A stretch of DNA of 64,000 nucleotides, taken from Pseudomonas fluorescens. GTDB lineage: Bacteria; Pseudomonadota; Gammaproteobacteria; Pseudomonadales; Pseudomonadaceae. The stretch covers positions 4,586,501 through 4,650,500 of the forward strand of contig NZ_CP012830.1 in the NCBI RefSeq assembly GCF_001307155.1, given 5' to 3'. Each line of letters opens with the position of its first letter. The first letter of the stretch is position 1. Shown here piece after piece: positions 26,391 to 34,550 of this stretch. The notes beneath the pieces are model-generated. The model was not told the DNA's origin. It was given only the letters and a program-made list of their open reading frames with translations, and ran no database searches. Position numbers and translations under genes: made by a program.

Positions 26391-27020
26391 TCATTCAGGT
26401 CGGCGAACCACTCTTACCTTGCCGCTGTTTCCTCCTCCACAGAAGAACTGGTCGGCGCCATCCGACTCGAGTCCCGACACGCCGATACCAGAAGGCATTT
26501 TGAGGCTCTCCAGAACCTCTCCCGTTCGCGGATCGACTTGCCTCAATTCACTCTCGTCACCTTCCCAGGTGCCGTGCCAGAGTTCTCCATCGACCCAGGT
26601 GACGCCAGTGACGAATCGGTTGGACTCGATGGTGCGCAGAATCGCCCCGGTCTGGGGATCGATCTGATGAATTTTCCGGTCCCGATATTCGCCCACCCAG
26701 AGCGTCCCTTCGGCCCATGTGAGCCCTGAGTCACTGCCGCCGGGTGCCGGGATCGTGGCGAGCACGCGACCGGTTTTCGGGTCGATCTTCTGGATGCGAT
26801 CCTCGGCGATCTGAAACAGATGCTGACCGTCGAAGGCCGTGCCGGCATGCGCGGCGACATCGATCGAGCGCAGGGTATTCCCGCTCGCCGGATCGAGGGC
26901 GTTCAGTTTGTCTCCGGAAGCGAACCAGACCTGCTGACCGTCATAGGTGACCCCATGCACATGGTCGACACCCGGAAAGGGTCCATATTCGCGGATAATT
27001 TCGGCTGCTGAGTGTTTCAT
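26391..27020 (-). CDS. Beta-propeller protein (glutamine cyclotransferase/Vgb-like repeats)
   Basis: The start ATG at 27018-27020 follows GGTGGAAG and gives 209 residues. Repeats of the form LWVGEYRDRKIHQIDPQTG and LFQIAEDRIQKIDPKTG show a propeller of five to six short blades. No signal peptide is present. The family includes glutamine cyclotransferase- and streptogramin lyase-like proteins, but catalytic residues cannot be confirmed. It follows the HTH protein on the same strand with a 35-base gap and likely shares its transcript. Confidence 0.75.
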   Translation of the reverse strand: MKHSAAEIIREYGPFPGVDHVHGVTYDGQQVWFASGDKLNALDPASGNTLRSIDVAAHAGTAFDGQHLFQIAEDRIQKIDPKTGRVLATIPAPGGSDSGLTWAEGTLWVGEYRDRKIHQIDPQTGAILRTIESNRFVTGVTWVDGELWHGTWEGDESELRQVDPRTGEVLESLKMPSGIGVSGLESDGADQFFCGGGNSGKVRVVRRPE

Positions 27021-27055
27021 GTCTTCCACCCTGGTGGTTTGGTCGTGGAGTGATC

Positions 27056-28276
27056 CTAGTCACTTGGAAGTGGAGCAGGGAGTAACAATGACGTCGCGAA
27101 ACCCGGCACCGACGGGGTCATCCAGCGACGCGCTCGCCCGCGACCAAACCACTGGACCTTGCCGGCCGCCGCCAGCGAGTCGAGTGCCCGCTGCACGGTG
27201 CGCTGGCTGGCGCCAAGCGCCAGCGCCAGGGCCGAACTCGACCACGACTCACCGTCGGCGAGAAAGGCGAGCACTGCCGCCTGCTTCTCTTCGACGGGGC
27301 GCGCCAGCACGACGACTTCCGCTGCGCTGCGTGGCAACAGTGCAAACCCGCGCTTTGTTGCGGTCACGCCTGCCACTGTCCGCAGCGCCGCGCGAAGTCG
27401 CCCGACCTCGACGCGCAATCGCGCGCGATGCGACTCATCGTCAAGTTTCAATCGGAAGGCTCGGGCGATAAGCGTTTCCCTCGGTACGTCGGCGGGCCAC
27501 GCTTCGCCCAGCGCCCGGGCGAGCGCGAACAACACCGGACGCCTTGCGAGCGAGACTTGCGCGCGTGCGTCACGCACGAGATGACGGCAGGCGTCCACGA
27601 CAAGCGCCTTTGACGCCAGTAGCGCTTCAACGTCCTCAAGCAGCAGAAGCCGTTCCTCACCACCAGTAATCAGGCGCGCCGCAGGCGTATCGAGGAGCAG
27701 GCGTGCGCTGTCGACCTCGGCTGTCAGCGCAGGGATACCGGCGTGGCGTGCGGCATGCTCGGCCCGAGTGAGCGCTGTCCGTGCCGTCTTCGCCTGGAGG
27801 CGGCGCATCGCGATCCCCGCCACGACCAATTCGTGGACGGCCCTCGATGCAGGCGGTAAAGGCGTGGGGTCGAGTTCGGCGAGCCTGTGCTCGGCTTCGT
27901 CGAGGTGACCGATCAGCAGCAAGCGCCGGATCTCGAGATACCGGGCATGCGCGGCGTTCACCCGGTCACCGTGTTCTTCGAGTGTCGTCCGTGCTGCATC
28001 GAGTGCTTTCGCAGGCCAGCCAAGGTCGCGCGAAGCGAGCGCAATCTCGGCCTCGGCGACCACGCACCGCGCACGGGCCAAGGCCTCTTTCGGGCCGAAG
28101 GCACGTGCCGCACTGCGCAATAGAGCCTTCGCGCGAACCAGTTCGCCGAGCTGCGCCATGGCGATGCCGCGTAACGCGAGTGCCGGCGCATCGTCGCGCA
28201 AGGCCACCCGGTTCAGTGCGCCGAGGGGATCACCCGCAGCGAGCGCACGCGCCGCGGCCGTTATCAGCGAATCCAT
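27056..28276 (-). CDS. HTH protein of high GC content, TPR-like N-terminal part
   Basis: The 406-residue protein is rich in Ala, Arg and Leu with repeated helices (residues 1-230, TPR-like) and a C-terminal segment that reads as winged or OmpR-type helix-turn-helix (SSSALALALGASQRTVQRALDSLAAAGKVQWFG). The coding DNA is much richer in G and C than neighbouring genes, with strong third-position GC, which suggests arrival from a higher-GC source. It may regulate or act with the propeller gene 35 bases downstream. Exact family is uncertain. Confidence 0.7.
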   Translation of the reverse strand: MDSLITAAARALAAGDPLGALNRVALRDDAPALALRGIAMAQLGELVRAKALLRSAARAFGPKEALARARCVVAEAEIALASRDLGWPAKALDAARTTLEEHGDRVNAAHARYLEIRRLLLIGHLDEAEHRLAELDPTPLPPASRAVHELVVAGIAMRRLQAKTARTALTRAEHAARHAGIPALTAEVDSARLLLDTPAARLITGGEERLLLLEDVEALLASKALVVDACRHLVRDARAQVSLARRPVLFALARALGEAWPADVPRETLIARAFRLKLDDESHRARLRVEVGRLRAALRTVAGVTATKRGFALLPRSAAEVVVLARPVEEKQAAVLAFLADGESWSSSALALALGASQRTVQRALDSLAAAGKVQWFGRGRARRWMTPSVPGFATSLLLPAPLPSD

Positions 28277-28614
28277 CAGAGTCGCGCCACAGCTGTCACT
28301 CCTGCCCTCCGATACCCGCTGCTTAGTCTATCTCACGACTACCAAACAGCCTGGAGGGTAACAAGCGCTGAGTCAGGTTCTGCCTTCGCAGAAAGACATT
28401 CAGAGCTTACTGGCGCCTGCCAGAGGCAGGCTTGCGCTACAGCCATTTCGGGGAAGGTGATTACGCCGAACAAGAGCAGGTGATTCAGGGGCTGCTGGAA
28501 GAGGCGAAAATCGCCAAGGTTGCTGTACACAGTGCAATACAGACAGTTGGTCGGTAGCGAAGCAGTGGCTTTGTTCTATCCTGAAATTGAACGCAAACCT
28601 CAGGAGGAGGGCTT
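28277..28614. other. Intergenic region upstream of the small acidic ORF
   Basis: About 340 bases. A frame open to a stop near 28557 (ending AVHSAIQTVGR) has no recognisable start and no known match by eye. Otherwise I see only promoter sequence for the short gene at 28615. Confidence 0.4.
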
Positions 28615-28773
28615 ATGGCAACTGAAAAGAAACGCGAACAGTACGAAGATTCTGAAGAGGAAAAGCCAGAAGAAGCGACCCCGGAAGAGAATCCACCCGA
28701 TCCGACGTGGAAGCATCCGGACGACGGCAAAAGCCTTTCGGATCTTGACCAGGAATGGCCGCTTAAACCCTGA
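28615..28773 (+). CDS. Small acidic protein (52 residues)
   Basis: ATG at 28615 is preceded by a very strong AGGAGGAGG and opens a 52-residue frame (begins MATEKKREQYEDSEEEKPEE and ends in DQEWPLKP). It is dominated by Glu, Asp, Lys and Pro and is probably disordered. Nothing in it points to a known domain. The hairpin at 28788-28821 follows it directly, which supports a real transcription unit. Confidence 0.7.
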   Translation: MATEKKREQYEDSEEEKPEEATPEENPPDPTWKHPDDGKSLSDLDQEWPLKP

Positions 28774-28787
28774 GCCATCTGCCTTTT

Positions 28788-28821
28788 GCACAATGCCCGT
28801 GGCCAGTCCCGGGCGTTGTGC
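28788..28821. terminator. Hairpin between convergent genes
   Basis: GCACAATGCCCG (28788-28799) pairs with CGGGCGTTGTGC (28810-28821) with one mismatch and a 10-base loop. It sits between the small acidic gene and the deacetylase gene, whose ends converge. There is no clear T-run, so efficiency is uncertain. Confidence 0.55.
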
Positions 28822-28834
28822 TGTCATCGTTGTG

Positions 28835-29629
28835 CTAATCCAATGTCGTCGTGGCCGCTGCGGGTCGTGTGCGCGCCAACACGTTATAGCAAACCCGTGG
28901 AATGCCCGGCAGGCGGTTGTCGAGCAACTTGCTCAAGGACTCACCCTGATACAGATAGGCGTCGCCAAAGTCGCTGCCGAGCATCGTCGGATGGGCAACG
29001 ATTTCCAGCAGTCCGTCTGCCGGTGGCCTGGCGTTGCGCAAGTCCACCGGGGTACAGACGTAGTCCGCCGTGGCACCGGCAAGGCGCTGTAAACGCCGGT
29101 TGAGCAAGCTCTTGAAGACTCGCTTGGCCAGGCTGTGGTTGTACCCCAGATTGCGCGCCAGGCGAACGGGGACTCCTTGGCGGGCAGCAAAACGCGCGAC
29201 GATCTCACCGATCGGCCAGATAGTGTGAACATGCTGGTGGGAATCGAGATGGCTGGGCTGCAGGCCATTGTCCAGGCAGTGCTGCCATTGCGCTTCGAGC
29301 TCCTTCAGCACGGCATCGTGTTGCTGGCGGCTGAGCCACAGGCGGTGGCGGGGCAGGTTCAGGTCGAACTCGCCAGCCGTGTCGCAAAAAGTTGGTAGCT
29401 CGAGAATCGCCCGGCTCAGGGGCCGGCCGTACGTGAGATTGAAGTGCAGGCCGACGCGGCCCTTGAGCAGTGGCTGTTGCGCCAGCTCACAGGCTGCGGT
29501 GAAGGCGGGCATGTTGGCCATGACGGTAGCGGAGCTGATCACCCCGGCCTGGAAGGCCCGCAGGATGACTGCGTTTTCGTTCAGGCTGAGACCGAAATCG
29601 TCAGCGTTGACTATGACTTGGCGAGGCAT
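28835..29629 (-). CDS. ChbG/HpnK-family carbohydrate deacetylase
   Basis: The 264-residue protein has NADDFGLS at residues 8-15, supplying the metal-binding Asp, and SHLDSHQHVH (about 124-133), supplying His ligands, as in YdjC/HpnK. It removes an acetyl group from an amino-sugar or hopanoid head group. It is preceded on the same strand by a decayed GNAT gene whose stop (29601) lies 29 bases inside this gene, so the two were once translationally linked. It is likely still intact, as all motifs and length agree. Confidence 0.88.
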   Translation of the reverse strand: MPRQVIVNADDFGLSLNENAVILRAFQAGVISSATVMANMPAFTAACELAQQPLLKGRVGLHFNLTYGRPLSRAILELPTFCDTAGEFDLNLPRHRLWLSRQQHDAVLKELEAQWQHCLDNGLQPSHLDSHQHVHTIWPIGEIVARFAARQGVPVRLARNLGYNHSLAKRVFKSLLNRRLQRLAGATADYVCTPVDLRNARPPADGLLEIVAHPTMLGSDFGDAYLYQGESLSKLLDNRLPGIPRVCYNVLARTRPAAATTTLD

Positions 29630-29975
29630 GTTCGTCCTCCATGGGATGTGCAGTGGGCGCGATTTTTTTATCGACGCCGGTCACAAAGGGGGAGCGGGTC
29701 AAACGTGCGACAGCTGCCGCACGTTTGGCTTGCCACTGTTGCAGCCTCGGTTTGATGTGCTGCCAGCCCTCGTCCAGACCCCAGCGAATCCACTCATCAA
29801 GCAGCACTCGGCCGTTGCCCAGACCGGCATATTGCGGCAGGAACGCCAGGTTGTAGTCGTTAGAGCCGACCCTGTTCCAGCAAGCCTAGACGATAGCTGA
29901 TGCAACGCCCGTCAAGTTCCAGCACGACCACGCGTACTCGCCCTTGGGCGGGGAGGGTGGCTCGATCCTCGTCAC
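29601..29975 (-). pseudogene. Decayed GNAT (Acetyltransf_6-like) gene, 3' fragment with frameshift
   Basis: On the minus strand the frame VVVLELDGRCISYRLGLLEQ runs to a stop TAA near 29867. Shifting by one base continues as DYNLAFLPQYAGLGNGRVLL and DEWIRWGLDEGW through to the stop at 29601. The junction sequence CTCTAACGACTAC has one base too many for CTCTACGACTAC, so a single-base insertion broke it. The motifs match the C-terminal part of BioF2-like acetyltransferases that often precede HpnK genes. The 5' part is missing; the fragment ends abruptly near 29975 where another remnant begins. Confidence 0.7.
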
Positions 29976-30105
29976 GCTATTGCTGCCTCATGTGGACCTG
30001 TTCTGGACCCGTGTGCTGAGCGTGGTGATCGGCTTCATCCTGGCTTCGGCGTTCTCGCCATTGTGGTCTACGCTCAAGAACGAGTACCGGGAAACGTCGG
30101 GATGA
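29970..30105 (+). pseudogene. 3' remnant of an unidentified membrane protein
   Basis: An open frame ends at TGA 30103-30105 and reads TLLLPHVDLFWTRVLSVVIG then FILASAFSPLWSTLKNEYR. The hydrophobic stretch and charged tail look like the last helix of a membrane protein. No start or upstream part is present, so it is probably the end of a gene cut off at the junction with the GNAT fragment. Family not identified. Confidence 0.45.
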
Positions 30106-30272
30106 TTGCCGGGATGTTCTTCGGTCTGATGTTTGGTTTCGGCGAAAATTGGCCGCCAGGAAGCTCGAGGCGATTGCTGTTTGATCGTTGCTTTGGCGTC
30201 AAAGGAGAGGGAGTGTTTTCGCCCCGTTTTTTTGTGAATCTCTGTGCATGCTACTTGGTCGGAGGGATCCTT

Positions 30273-30830
30273 ATGTTGCGTTTGTTATTGCCTGTGCTCT
30301 GCGCGCTGGTGGTCTGGCCCAGCATTACCAGTGCCGACGAAAAAGCCGCGGCTTATCTGCTAAGTCCAGGTGACGTCATTTCGATTTCCGTTTGGGGCGA
30401 AGAGAAGCTGAAACAGGAGGTGCACGTACTTCCTGATGGCAGCATTACCTTCCCGCTGGCAGGACAAGTCGATGTTGCTGGGCTTGATGCCACTGCCGTC
30501 GCAAAGAAAGTCGCTGCCAGGCTTAAGGAGTTCATACCCGATCCGAACGTGAGCGTTGTCATCACGAGCACCGCAGGCAATCTCGTCTATGTGCAGGGTA
30601 AGGTGCTGAAGCCCGGCACCGTGCAGATGTCAGGTCCAACTGCAGTGCTGCAAGTATTGAGCATGTCGGGCGGGCTCGACAAATTCGCCGACAAGGCTGG
30701 CATCAAGGTCGTGCGCCGCAATGGGGCTAAACAAGAGATCCTGCCCGTCCATTACAGCGATTTGATGTCCGGGGATGACATGTCCACCAATATTCAACTC
30801 CAGGCCGGCGATACGCTGGTCGTGCCTTAG
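30273..30830 (+). CDS. Polysaccharide export protein (Wza/SLBB type)
   Basis: The start ATG at 30273 follows GGAGGGATC and gives 185 residues. It has a signal peptide (MLRLLLPVLCALVVWPSITSA), then a Poly_export domain (SPGDVISISVWGEEKLKQEV) and an SLBB domain (VYVQGKVLKPGTVQM). It is short, as in exosortase-linked EPS loci, and lacks the terminal helix of full Wza. No lipobox Cys is seen. A longer in-frame extension to 30063 has no support. It forms the outer-membrane channel or its periplasmic part, with the barrel gene 3 bases downstream. Confidence 0.9.
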   Translation: MLRLLLPVLCALVVWPSITSADEKAAAYLLSPGDVISISVWGEEKLKQEVHVLPDGSITFPLAGQVDVAGLDATAVAKKVAARLKEFIPDPNVSVVITSTAGNLVYVQGKVLKPGTVQMSGPTAVLQVLSMSGGLDKFADKAGIKVVRRNGAKQEILPVHYSDLMSGDDMSTNIQLQAGDTLVVP

Positions 30831-30832
30831 CC

Positions 30833-31975
30833 TTGCGCGAAGCACTAAGGATTATCTTGCCCGTGCTGCGAACGACGGGAGTTGCGACGGCTATCTTGAT
30901 CTTGCCGTGCTCCGGTGTGGCCTATGCTGCCACTTGGCAATCGGCAATCGTTGTGCCTTCGACTGTCGAGTACAACAGCAACCCGGTGCTTGTTACGGAA
31001 AACAAGAAGGGTGTGACTCGTACGATCATCGCCCCCGATTACACGCTTGTCGGTACTTCAGACCGGGATCAGTGGCGGTTCGGTCTTGGTATGAATCTGG
31101 TGCGTTCGTCTGATACGTCCATCGTTTCGGACCGCGAAGACCCCAACGTGCAGTTAGGGTGGCAGCGCGAGACCGAGACGGGTGGTTTTGGACTCACGGC
31201 GAAGTATATTGAGAGTTCAACGCTTTCCACTGCGGTTCAAGCGACCGGCGTGATTGCCACCACCGATGGTACGCAAAAGCTAACCTCGTTCGGCGGCAAC
31301 TGGAGTACCGCTCTCAGTGAGCGAACTACCTTGGTTAACGAAACCGACTACACACATGTCACTTACGACATTAATACACTGACCAACTATGACGAGCTTT
31401 CGAACCGCCTAGGCTTGAACTACGCATGGAGCGAGCGTGTGGAGCTATTCACGCGTTTTGGCGTGAAGCGTTATGAGCCGCAGCAGGGATCTGCGGTGCC
31501 TTCCTCAAACAGTTACACCCCCACTGTCGGCTTGAACGTTGAGATCTCCGAGCGGCTCAAGGGGTCGCTTTACGCAGGTGTCAATCAAGTCTCTGGCTCG
31601 AACAGCCGCCCCCGTGGCCAAGGCGGTTTTTCGTTGCACTATACCGGTGAGCGTGTGGATACAAGTATCGGCGCCAGTCGTAGTACTGTCGCCAGCGGCG
31701 ACGGCGGTTTTGTCGAGGTTGATAACCTGAGCGGTACATGGAGTTATGCCCTCGACGACACCAGCCGTACCGGTTTTGATACCTCATGGCAAAAAACCAA
31801 AGGGCTGGCGCCTAATACCCTGCGCAATGTCGGTGTCTGGTTTAGCCGGGAACTCTCGCCTTTCTGGGTGGCGCGCCTATCCTTCATGTACAAAGAACTC
31901 CAGCAAGATGGCTTGCCGGATGCCACCGCAAACGTCGTCGGGTTGACCTTGACCTATAGTCACCCCAACTTCTGA
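30833..31975 (+). CDS. Outer-membrane beta-barrel protein of EPS export
   Basis: The 380-residue protein begins with a TTG codon two bases after the stop of the export gene, which supports coupled translation; no good ribosome site is needed then. It has a signal peptide ending in AYA|ATW and then alternating amphipathic strands. Such barrels pair with short SLBB proteins and Wzz-like proteins in EPS loci of the PEP-CTERM type. Conserved residues are few and the family name cannot be set by eye. Confidence 0.8.
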   Translation: MREALRIILPVLRTTGVATAILILPCSGVAYAATWQSAIVVPSTVEYNSNPVLVTENKKGVTRTIIAPDYTLVGTSDRDQWRFGLGMNLVRSSDTSIVSDREDPNVQLGWQRETETGGFGLTAKYIESSTLSTAVQATGVIATTDGTQKLTSFGGNWSTALSERTTLVNETDYTHVTYDINTLTNYDELSNRLGLNYAWSERVELFTRFGVKRYEPQQGSAVPSSNSYTPTVGLNVEISERLKGSLYAGVNQVSGSNSRPRGQGGFSLHYTGERVDTSIGASRSTVASGDGGFVEVDNLSGTWSYALDDTSRTGFDTSWQKTKGLAPNTLRNVGVWFSRELSPFWVARLSFMYKELQQDGLPDATANVVGLTLTYSHPNF

Positions 31976-31995
31976 AATTCAGCTGGGTGATACAT

Positions 31996-33546
31996 ATGAC
32001 CTCTGAATACGAAATGTCGGTCAACGACTACATTGCTGTCATCAAGCACCATGCCTTGCTGTTGATCCTGAGTTTCGCGGTAATACTCGGCCTGAGCGTA
32101 GTGGTCGCGATCTCTATCCCGCCCATCTACGAGTCATCTGGCACTATTCTGGTCGAGTCTCAGCAGATTTCGCCAGACCTGGTGGCGGGGAACAACAATA
32201 CCTTTGCCGATGAGCGCATCGAAGTCATTCGCCAGCGCGTGATGACCCGTGAGCATCTGGAAGCGATCATCGACAAGTACAATCTTTTTGCTTCGCAAAG
32301 CCGGCAGTTGAGCCTTTCCGAGAAAATCGATGAAATGCGCAATGCGATTACAGTCTCCTTGGTCAGTGCTGTCGTTAAGGGGCGCGGAGAAGTGACAATT
32401 GCTTTCCGTCTTGCCTTTGAGCACCGGCAGCCAGAGATTGCCAACAAAGTGGCCAACGAACTGGTGACGCTGTTTCTGGATGAAAACATCAAGCAGCGCA
32501 CCGAGCGCGCCAGTGAAACAACGGAGTTTCTGACGCAGGAGGCGGACAAGCTCAGGGTCGAACTGGAAGCCCTGGAAAACCGCTTGGCAGACTTCAAGCA
32601 AGCGCACAGCAACGCGCTTCCCGAGCATCAGGAGTTGCGCATGAATATGTTGTCACGCGCCGAAACCGAGCTTAAAGAGGTCGACCGTGACTACAAAACT
32701 GCCCGTGAGGAGTTGCGCTTCAATGAGTTGGAGCTTTCCGCAGCAGCGACCAAGCATGGATCGCCCGGCGCGGCGGTTGATAAACAGCAAGATCTGGGTA
32801 GCCTGAAGGCGGAGTACACCCGGTTACTGTCGCTGTATACCGAAGCCCACCCCGATGTGCGTGCCGTCAAACGCAAAATTGCTGCACTTGAGGCTACCAA
32901 AGGTGCTGGTGGTGCAGCGGCTTCAGTCAATCTGGACCTTGCCAAGGCTCAGGCCCGGATTACTGCCGCAGAAACACGTATCAAGTCGCTGGCCGATCAA
33001 AAGCAGGAAATACTCAAAAAAATAGCCGACTACGAGGCGCAAATTCTTGAGACGCCGCAAGTCGAGCGCGGCTTGGTCACACTGATGCGTGACTATGAAA
33101 ACGCTAAAAAGAAATACGAGGAAATACGCACCAAGGAAATGAGTGCGAAAATTTCCGAAAGCCTGGAGCAGGAAAACAAAGCCGAGCGTTTTGTTCTTCT
33201 GGAATCGCCATTGATGCCTGAAAAGCCGATACGGCCGAACCGTAAAAAAGTGGTTGCCATGGGCTTTGTTCTCGCTCCGGTGGGCGCTGGCGCATTGGTG
33301 ATGGTCCTTGAGATGCTGAACCAGCGCGTGCGCGGAGCTGAAGCCTTGGCCAGTGTGCTGGGTAGACGCATATTGGTTGCGATTCCCTACATATACACCA
33401 GAGCGGAACTGGCACGCCGTAAGCAGTGGCGAACGCGATTGATCGTCAGTGGAGTCGTGATAATCGTGCTTTTTTTGGTGTTCCTGCACTTCTTCTACAT
33501 GCCTCTGGACCTTCTGATGTTTAAAACTCTGGGCCGGTTTGCATAA
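31996..33546 (+). CDS. Chain-length determinant protein (Wzz/GumC type)
   Basis: The 516-residue protein has a transmembrane segment near residues 16-42 (LLILSFAVILGLSVVVAISI), a long coiled-coil periplasmic part (residues about 150-390) and a second transmembrane segment near 470-500 (LIVSGVVIIVLFLVFLHFFY). This layout defines PCP-type polysaccharide co-polymerases that set chain length. The start at 31996 is chosen; a GTG 9 bases earlier is possible. The BY-kinase follows, and both normally work as one system. Confidence 0.9.
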   Translation: MTSEYEMSVNDYIAVIKHHALLLILSFAVILGLSVVVAISIPPIYESSGTILVESQQISPDLVAGNNNTFADERIEVIRQRVMTREHLEAIIDKYNLFASQSRQLSLSEKIDEMRNAITVSLVSAVVKGRGEVTIAFRLAFEHRQPEIANKVANELVTLFLDENIKQRTERASETTEFLTQEADKLRVELEALENRLADFKQAHSNALPEHQELRMNMLSRAETELKEVDRDYKTAREELRFNELELSAAATKHGSPGAAVDKQQDLGSLKAEYTRLLSLYTEAHPDVRAVKRKIAALEATKGAGGAAASVNLDLAKAQARITAAETRIKSLADQKQEILKKIADYEAQILETPQVERGLVTLMRDYENAKKKYEEIRTKEMSAKISESLEQENKAERFVLLESPLMPEKPIRPNRKKVVAMGFVLAPVGAGALVMVLEMLNQRVRGAEALASVLGRRILVAIPYIYTRAELARRKQWRTRLIVSGVVIIVLFLVFLHFFYMPLDLLMFKTLGRFA

Positions 33547-33557
33547 GGAATATAGCC

Positions 33558-34364
33558 ATGGAAATAATCAAGCCCGATACCGAGAATTCCGAGCAACAGC
33601 CTTCGTCAAGTCTCGTGACAATGCCAAAAGCCATGACAGTGACCGGGCAGTCTGCTGGTCTGAATGCGCTGAGTTATGTGCAAACCAAAGTTGTACCGCT
33701 GCGGCCAGATCATCTCGAGCGCAATCGCATTGTGGCGTACAACAAAAACTCGAATATGGGGGGGGCTTTCGATCTGCTGCGTACGCAAGTTCTGAAAGTC
33801 ATGGAAGAAAATGGCTGGCGCACGCTTGCTATCACCTCGCCAACTCCGGAGGCAGGCAAGACTGTATTGGCTATCAACCTGGCAATGAGCATCGCCCATC
33901 ACACCACCAAGACGGCGCTACTGGTGGATTTCGACTTGCGTCGTCCGATGGTGGGTGCCTGCCTGGGTCTGCCGATGGAGAAATCGCTCAATGAATTGCT
34001 GGACAATGAAGCGGAACTGCAAGAGGTTCTGGTCAACCCGACCTTGCCGCGCTTTGTAGTCCTGCCGACGCGAGAGCCGATCCCTCTCTCCACCGAGGTG
34101 CTGTCATCGCCTACAGTGAGCGATTTGATTACTGATCTGCGCGAGCGCTACGACTCGCGTATCGTGATTTTCGACTTGCCGCCGTTGTTGAGTTCGGACG
34201 ATGCTATTACCGTCTTGCCTAAATTCGACTGCGTCCTGCTGGTGGTCGCCAACGGCATGAACAGCAAGAAAGAGATCGAGGAAAGCCTTTATCATCTGGG
34301 GACAGCCAATCTTATTGGCACGGTACTAAACAAAGCCGAGCGCCCAAGTCGCTCTTACTACTAG
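33558..34364 (+). CDS. CpsD/CapB-type tyrosine-protein kinase (BY-kinase)
   Basis: The 268-residue cytoplasmic protein has a Walker A-type motif TPEAGKT (residues 96-102), a Walker A' motif ALLVDFDLRRP (120-130) and a short C-terminal tyrosine pair (SRSYY). It phosphorylates itself and, with the Wzz-like protein, regulates polysaccharide polymerisation. A site AAGGAA lies before the ATG at 33558. The gene's stop codon TAG lies inside the CTAG target duplication of the MITE that follows, so the insertion abuts but does not break the gene. Confidence 0.92.
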   Translation: MEIIKPDTENSEQQPSSSLVTMPKAMTVTGQSAGLNALSYVQTKVVPLRPDHLERNRIVAYNKNSNMGGAFDLLRTQVLKVMEENGWRTLAITSPTPEAGKTVLAINLAMSIAHHTTKTALLVDFDLRRPMVGACLGLPMEKSLNELLDNEAELQEVLVNPTLPRFVVLPTREPIPLSTEVLSSPTVSDLITDLRERYDSRIVIFDLPPLLSSDDAITVLPKFDCVLLVVANGMNSKKEIEESLYHLGTANLIGTVLNKAERPSRSYY

Positions 34365-34503
34365 GCTCTGTACGAAAACTCGCCGAGCGGCGATCAGGCA
34401 AGGCAAAAACAGGCGAGGAAGCGGAGTTTAGTCCACTAAATGAGCATTCCGAGCCTGTTTTTAACGCAGCATGATCGTCGCGCAGGCAGTTTTCGTATAG
34501 AGC
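34365..34503. mobile_element. MITE-like element with IS5-type ends
   Basis: A 139-base element begins GCTCTGTACGAAAACT and ends AGTTTTCGTATAGAGC. It is flanked by CTAG at 34361-34364 and 34504-34507, a 4-base target duplication. Inside are nested inverted repeats (AAAACAGGC..GCCTGTTTT and TTTAGT-CC-ACTAAA), so transcripts could fold. It carries no gene. The ends resemble the IS remnant beginning at 43461. Confidence 0.85.
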
Positions 34504-34550
34504 CTAGAGCGTCACCCTTAGGCGTTCGGCGTATGCGCCAGCGCCGACTT

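Noticed and set aside
28339..28557. Open frames upstream of the small acidic gene
   Set aside because: Both strands are open but neither has a start site or a recognisable family, so no gene is claimed.
30063..30272. Upstream extension of the export protein
   Set aside because: The extra 70 residues precede a clear signal peptide and good ribosome site at 30273.
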